From positions 1 through 17,203 of the forward strand of contig CAYVQU010000109.1 in NCBI GenBank assembly GCA_964453155.1: a DNA stretch of 17,203 nt. Reading direction: 5' to 3'. The DNA comes from CAYVQU01 sp964453155 (GTDB taxonomy: Bacteria; Chloroflexota; Anaerolineae; Anaerolineales; UBA11858). Each line of letters begins with the position of its first letter. Within the stretch, counting starts at the first letter, position 1. Below, piece by piece: positions 13,545 to 17,203 of the stretch. A program made the translations under genes and the position numbers. A model generated the notes under the pieces. The model saw only the letters and a list, made by a program, of their open reading frames with translations. It made no database searches and was not told the DNA's origin.

Positions 13545-13578
13545 ACAAGGTGACAAGGAGTTACCCTTGTCACCTTGT
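13545..13578. other. Perfect 14-base-pair hairpin between lipoprotein and permease genes
   Basis: ACAAGGTGACAAGG (13545-13558) and CCTTGTCACCTTGT (13565-13578) are perfect complements around a 6-base loop. In the transcript it lies after the solute-binding protein gene and before the permease genes. There is no T-run on either side, so it is better explained as an mRNA processing or stabilising structure, which would raise binding-protein levels above permease levels as in malEFG-type operons, than as a full terminator. Confidence 0.65.
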
Positions 13579-13607
13579 ATCATACACTGAAGATCAAAGA
13601 TCTTGTA

Positions 13608-13714
13608 AGCAGATTTCGGCCGGAGCTATGGCGTTGAAATCGTGTTGAAACCGAAATCTGCTCAGGTGATGCGGTTATTTAAGTTGATGGATTCAAAAAC
13701 CCAAACCGCATCAC
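13608..13714. repeat. Double-hairpin repeat element, copy B
   Basis: AGCAGATTTCGG (13608-13619) pairs perfectly with CCGAAATCTGCT (13651-13662) across 31 bases. GTGATGCGGTT (13666-13676) pairs perfectly with AACCGCATCAC (13704-13714) across 27 bases. The unit begins two bases from the stop codon of the lipoprotein gene. It shares layout and several sequence blocks with copy A at 165-281, with paired stem changes between the copies. Confidence 0.68.
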
Positions 13715-13716
13715 AC

Positions 13717-15288
13717 TTAGTTACCCGAGTTATATTCTTCCTCGGCAGCGGTCAGAACTTCGAGGATGTCGGCGGTGGGATCTTCTTTCACGAGCTTGTA
13801 GATCGCGGTCATGATGATCTCTTTGGCCTCACCCAACCGTTCGAGGGAGCCACCGTAAGGGGTGCAGACGCTGTTCTTGAGCGCTTCGTTCGCGGCATGG
13901 TAGAAAGGCAGGTCCAGTTCGGGCGCATCCAACATCGCGGTGTTGGCGGGGAAGCCGGCCCCAGGTCCCAACACAAAGGCTGGATTCTGCGCGGGATCCA
14001 TCATCCAGTTGATGAAGGCGTAGGCAGCTTCGACGTTCTGCGCACCAACGGGAATTGAAACACCTTGAGTGTCATTGGCACAACCGGGAGTCTGACCCTC
14101 AGGCGCAAACATCGGCGCTAAGATCACATCACCAGCGGCAATGGCATCCAGCATGTCTTCCTGGTTACCCTTAGCGTAAGCCGTGCCAGATGGGGAGGTC
14201 AGGGGGTTGATGTAGCGATAACCAAACAAACCGGTCGGAATGGCGGCGGCGGAGGCATCCTTGAAAGAATCCTCTTCCACGAAGCCACCGGCGAAAACGG
14301 TCTCAGGGTTGTAGCCCTCGGCGACGGTCATTCGCAAGAATTCGACTGCGGCCACCGTTTCGGGCGCGGTTAGGTACAAATTGCCGGCACCATCATCGTA
14401 GGTCCCGCCGAAGGATTTGATCAAAGTATTGACCATCCGGCCAGTCCCTGAGCCGCCATAAGCGGTGGAGCCGAAGTAAGTCCAGGCAAAAGTGCCGTCG
14501 GCTTTTAGCCGCTCAGCTTCGGTCACAAATTCTTCGGGCGTGGTGGGGAAGCCATCCGGATAGTGTTCGGCCCACACATAGACGAGGTGGGGGCGAGTGG
14601 CAAACGGAATGCAGTACAGTTTTCCATCGGCGGTACAGGATGCGATTGCGCCGGGATCCATATCTGCGTACCACGACTGAGCCTGAGCCCATTCAGTCAA
14701 ATCTTGGACCGCACCCTTTTGAACAACCAGGTTGAAACCAGCTGTGCCCATTTCAATGATATCCGGAACGGTATTTCCAGCGATCACTGCAGCGACCAAT
14801 TCCTGGTACATCTTGTCCCAGGCCTTGGGGCGGTTGACCCAGTTATAGGTACCATCAAAGGCCTCGTTGAATTGCGGGATGGTCACGCGCAGGTATTCGT
14901 TACCAACGCGCTCATCACTGGCGGGGTCTTCGTTCGTTTCATCGTATTGGAACCAGGTCAGGAAGTCGGTTTCGGTATCGACCATAGCTTCGGCGGCGGC
15001 AGCTTCAGCTTCGGCGGCGGCCGCAGCAGCGGCTTCGGCTTCGGCCTTGGCTTCTTCCAAAGCGGCTTGGGCGGCGGCTAAATCTTCTTCACTGACACCA
15101 CCTTCAGCGGCAGCTTCAGCCTCGGCTAACTTCGCTTCCATTTCAGCCAATTTAGCTTCAGCTTCAGCCGCGGCAGCTTCGGCCGCATCAATCGCCGAGG
15201 TGTCGACCTCGGGGGGAGCACAGGCGACCAATGAAACGGCCAGCAGTGCAAAAACTAAAACGAGCAATAGTGCTTTAAACTTATTCAT
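13717..15288 (-). CDS. ABC transporter solute-binding lipoprotein with Ala/Glu coiled-coil linker
   Basis: A 523-residue extracellular binding protein, family SBP_bac_1-like. A signal peptide (K3 and K5, then a Leu/Val/Ala core) ends in the lipobox LVAC with C23 as the lipidated cysteine. Residues about 30-102 are almost only Ala, Glu and Lys in heptad-like order, broken by GGVSEEDL (63-70), which predicts a coiled-coil stalk that holds the binding domain away from the membrane. The globular part (about 108-523) has the typical pattern WDKMYQELVAAVIAGNTVPDII and a C-terminal DPAQNPAFVLGPG segment. Four cysteines (C218, C226, C403, C475) could form two disulphides. It should deliver a carbohydrate-like ligand to the two permeases. 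AAGGAG lies 7 bases before the ATG. It is the first gene after the strong promoter in the divergent gap. Confidence 0.94.
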   Translation of the reverse strand: MNKFKALLLVLVFALLAVSLVACAPPEVDTSAIDAAEAAAAEAEAKLAEMEAKLAEAEAAAEGGVSEEDLAAAQAALEEAKAEAEAAAAAAAEAEAAAAEAMVDTETDFLTWFQYDETNEDPASDERVGNEYLRVTIPQFNEAFDGTYNWVNRPKAWDKMYQELVAAVIAGNTVPDIIEMGTAGFNLVVQKGAVQDLTEWAQAQSWYADMDPGAIASCTADGKLYCIPFATRPHLVYVWAEHYPDGFPTTPEEFVTEAERLKADGTFAWTYFGSTAYGGSGTGRMVNTLIKSFGGTYDDGAGNLYLTAPETVAAVEFLRMTVAEGYNPETVFAGGFVEEDSFKDASAAAIPTGLFGYRYINPLTSPSGTAYAKGNQEDMLDAIAAGDVILAPMFAPEGQTPGCANDTQGVSIPVGAQNVEAAYAFINWMMDPAQNPAFVLGPGAGFPANTAMLDAPELDLPFYHAANEALKNSVCTPYGGSLERLGEAKEIIMTAIYKLVKEDPTADILEVLTAAEEEYNSGN

Positions 15289-15392
15289 TCTTACTCTCCT
15301 TAGGGAAGTTGATAAGGTTTTTCGACAGATCGTACGCAGTTTTTATCGATAGGGAGAAATCACCTCCTTCCAATTTCCTTGATGACGCAAAA

Positions 15393-15438
15393 AGCGCCCT
15401 AAACTTCCAAAGTAGTTTCTTTGGAAACTCAACGCGCT
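15393..15438. promoter_or_regulatory. Symmetric nested inverted repeat, candidate operator or leader hairpin
   Basis: TTCCAAAG (15405-15412) and CTTTGGAA (15419-15426) are perfect inverse complements around a 6-base centre. AGCGC (15393-15397) and GCGCT (15434-15438) are a second pair with exactly the same centre, 7 bases further out on each side. The whole lies about 105-150 bases upstream of the lipoprotein start and, given the promoter at 15535-15563, within the transcribed leader. It could bind a dimeric repressor as a roadblock or fold in the mRNA. Confidence 0.55.
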
Positions 15439-15534
15439 AATGAGTAATTTGGGGAAGAACCACCATTTCAGTTGAATATACCGAACAGGTTTACGTTAAA
15501 TAGCCAGTAATATACCGGAACCAATTACAGTTAT

Positions 15535-15563
15535 AGCATAAAGCAATAATTACGCTGTGTCAA
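15535..15563 (-). promoter_or_regulatory. Sigma70-type promoter for the minus-strand cluster
   Basis: On the minus strand TTGACA (15563-15558) is a perfect -35 box. After 17 bases comes TATGCT (15540-15535), which matches four of six -10 positions. Transcription would begin near 15528, giving a leader of about 240 bases before the lipoprotein gene. It is the best promoter I can see in the window and is well placed to drive the transporter and catabolic genes. Confidence 0.65.
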
Positions 15564-15590
15564 GTATGACTTAACTCATGTAAAAATTAT

Positions 15591-15619
15591 TTATTTTTAC
15601 TGGACAATCGATATATAAT
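15591..15619 (+). promoter_or_regulatory. Possible promoter for FGGY kinase 2
   Basis: TATAAT at 15614-15619 is a perfect -10 box. Seventeen bases upstream, TTATTT (15591-15596) is only a weak -35. Transcription would start near 15626, about 58 bases before the kinase ATG. The AT-rich context makes chance matches likely. Confidence 0.4.
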
Positions 15620-15683
15620 TAAGTGTGTTTAGCGTTAATAAGATTATCGAGTTTATATTTACTGTACAAAATTTTCGATATTT

Positions 15684-17195
15684 ATGCAAGTGGCAATTTT
15701 GAGTTTAGATATTGGTACGACCGTTGCCAAAGCCGTGCTCTTCAATATAATCGGCCGGGAATTGGCTGTCGCGGAACGCGGGATCCCCTTAATCAAACCA
15801 AACGCCAGCTGGGTGGAAATAAACCCCGCTAAAATGTGGGATGTGATCCTTGAGATTATCCATGAGATTTGCCAGAATCTGGCGGCCGATATCCAGGTGC
15901 AGGGGGTGGCATTGAGCACCCAAGGTGGGTCACTCCTCCCGGTAGATGCCGCTGGTAATCCAACCCACAACCTGATCACCTGGTTAGATCGCCGTTCTGA
16001 GAGTGTGGTTGCCACCTGGGAGGAAAATGGCATCGCAGACCGAATTCGCACCCTCAGCGGCTGGGCACCCCAACCCGGGCTACCTTTGCCGACAATTTGC
16101 GCCCTGCGCCAATCCCACCCGGCAACAGTCAAAAAAACGCACAAATTTCTCTCCGTCAACGATTTCATCACCCTCCGGCTAACCGGCCAATATGCCACCA
16201 ACCCCTCCATGGCCGGGGAAATGTTGTTCACCAACCTCACCACCGGCGATTGGGAGCCGGAACTTTATGATCTGGCCGGCATCCAAATCGACCAGCTTTC
16301 CCCGATTTTACCGTCTGAGGCCGTTGTCGGTGAGATCAGACCTGAAATCTGCCAGCAAGTTGGGTTACCTCCCGGTGTCCCCCTCATCAACGGCGGTCAG
16401 GATCACTCTTGTGAAGCCCTGGCTCTAGGAATGACCGCACCGGGCAGTTTTCTCCTGGCTTGTGGCACCGCCTGGGTGATTAACGCGGCGACCAATTCGG
16501 CCGATATCAACGCCATCCCCCCTGAAATGGCCCTCAATTATCATGTCATCCCCGAGCGCTATATCGCGTCCCAATTTCTCGGCGGTCTAGGAGCCGGGAT
16601 GGAATGGTGGCTGGATCAATTTTGGCAAAATCCCCATCCAGATCAACTCCACTCCCGCACGGAACGATACGCTTCCTTTAATAACGCCCTCATCACCACA
16701 ACCCCCGGCTGCAAAGGGCTCCGCTTCCATCCCGTCAGCGGCACGCCCCGCACCAATTGGGCCCCGGGGGGCTATTCTGGTTTACGCCTTAATCACACCC
16801 AGGCCGATTTGGGTCGGGCCGTGTTGGAAAGTGCCGCCTTTGAACTCCGCTGGACCATCGAAAACATCCAGTCCTTCGGTCTGTCGGTCGCGGATTTGTG
16901 GTTGGTCGGCGGTGCGACCCGCAGCCCAATCTGGCCCCAAGTCCTGGTCGACGTGACCGGTATTCCCATCACCCTGACCCAATACTCCCACGGACCGGCT
17001 CTGGGTGCAGCCCTTTTAGCCATGAAAGGTTTGGGATTTCTGGATGAATATCCCAACTGGGTTACGGCCCAAGCTGTGATCCCCAATCTCGAACACCGCT
17101 CAATTTACGCCCAGGCCTATGCGGATTACCTGCTTTCCAGCCCGAGTCAACGGGTGTATTTCAGTTTGGGGGAAAGGTGTGAGAAAATAAGGTGA
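15684..17195 (+). CDS. FGGY-family carbohydrate kinase (kinase 2)
   Basis: A 503-residue FGGY kinase and the only plus-strand gene. The ATP-binding motif is LDIGTTVAKAVLF (8-20), the substrate region WLDRR (100-104), the expected catalytic base D240 in NGGQDH, and GGLGAGMEWW (300-309). GLRLNH and ESAAFELRW follow, and the C-terminal ATP-binding signature starts at GGATRSP. It is nearly collinear with kinase 1, with about half of residues the same by eye. It has an extra insertion around 310-365, and kinase 1's GGHDQ becomes GGQDH. This indicates an old duplication with possible change of substrate. The ATG is the only sensible start before the conserved motif, but no ribosome site precedes it. 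The stop codon is 8 bases from the window edge, so whether further plus-strand genes follow is not visible. Confidence 0.92.
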   Translation: MQVAILSLDIGTTVAKAVLFNIIGRELAVAERGIPLIKPNASWVEINPAKMWDVILEIIHEICQNLAADIQVQGVALSTQGGSLLPVDAAGNPTHNLITWLDRRSESVVATWEENGIADRIRTLSGWAPQPGLPLPTICALRQSHPATVKKTHKFLSVNDFITLRLTGQYATNPSMAGEMLFTNLTTGDWEPELYDLAGIQIDQLSPILPSEAVVGEIRPEICQQVGLPPGVPLINGGQDHSCEALALGMTAPGSFLLACGTAWVINAATNSADINAIPPEMALNYHVIPERYIASQFLGGLGAGMEWWLDQFWQNPHPDQLHSRTERYASFNNALITTTPGCKGLRFHPVSGTPRTNWAPGGYSGLRLNHTQADLGRAVLESAAFELRWTIENIQSFGLSVADLWLVGGATRSPIWPQVLVDVTGIPITLTQYSHGPALGAALLAMKGLGFLDEYPNWVTAQAVIPNLEHRSIYAQAYADYLLSSPSQRVYFSLGERCEKIR

Positions 17196-17203
17196 CCAAG
17201 AGA

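Larger units (their letters stand above)
15289..15683. promoter_or_regulatory. Divergent regulatory gap between lipoprotein and FGGY kinase 2 genes
   Basis: These 395 AT-rich bases hold no gene. They contain a near-consensus promoter for the minus-strand cluster, a weaker promoter candidate for the plus-strand kinase, a 46-base symmetric inverted repeat, and several copies of the short word TCGATA or its complement TATCGA (15344-15351, 15608-15613, 15645-15650, 15675-15680). The last two copies form a 6-base inverted repeat just before the kinase start codon. The shared gap suggests joint control of both directions. Confidence 0.6.

Noticed and set aside
13545..13578. Rho-independent terminator
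   Set aside because: The hairpin is strong, but no T-run follows on either strand, and the downstream permeases need expression.
14867..15352. Plus-strand Ala/Ser-rich open frame opposite the lipoprotein gene
   Set aside because: It is the antisense reading of the Ala/Glu-coding repeat region and has no independent support.

Overview
The window looks like a chromosomal stretch of a free-living bacterium, most likely a member of the Chloroflexota (Anaerolineae-like). This is an inference from the style of the solute-binding lipoprotein (lipobox followed by a long Ala/Glu coiled coil), the metabolic gene content, moderate GC in genes with AT-richer gaps, and the many short palindromic repeats between genes. 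No rRNA, tRNA, transposase, phage or CRISPR feature was seen.

Layout. Bases 1-700 hold no gene, only degenerate dispersed repeats. From 15288 down to 701, twelve genes lie on the minus strand in one direction, so the transcription order is right to left: solute-binding lipoprotein, two CUT1-type ABC permeases, a 5'-nucleotidase-family metallophosphatase, a deaminase-type amidohydrolase, an alpha/beta-hydrolase, an FGGY sugar kinase, a D-2-hydroxyacid dehydrogenase, a class I (DhnA/LsrF-like) aldolase, a short-chain dehydrogenase, an XRE-cupin regulator and a diverged NagB-family protein. A second FGGY kinase, paralogous to the first, is read divergently on the plus strand (15684-17195). The 395-base divergent gap carries a strong sigma70-type promoter for the minus-strand cluster and a 46-base symmetric inverted repeat.

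How the genes may work together. The transporter (no ATPase gene in the window) would bring in a carbohydrate or related compound. The hydrolase, amidohydrolase and nucleotidase could strip ester, amine or phosphate groups. The oxidoreductases and kinases would convert the core to a phosphorylated ketose-like intermediate, and the aldolase would cleave it. The substrate cannot be read from the sequence. The combination does not match a pathway I can name. The NagB-family protein has lost several residues that define glucosamine-6-phosphate deaminase, so the cluster may be an undescribed catabolic pathway.

The second theme is repeats. Almost every gap between genes is occupied by short palindromic elements of several families. 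Several genes end exactly inside or at the edge of such a repeat, and one double-hairpin element occurs twice with compensatory stem changes.
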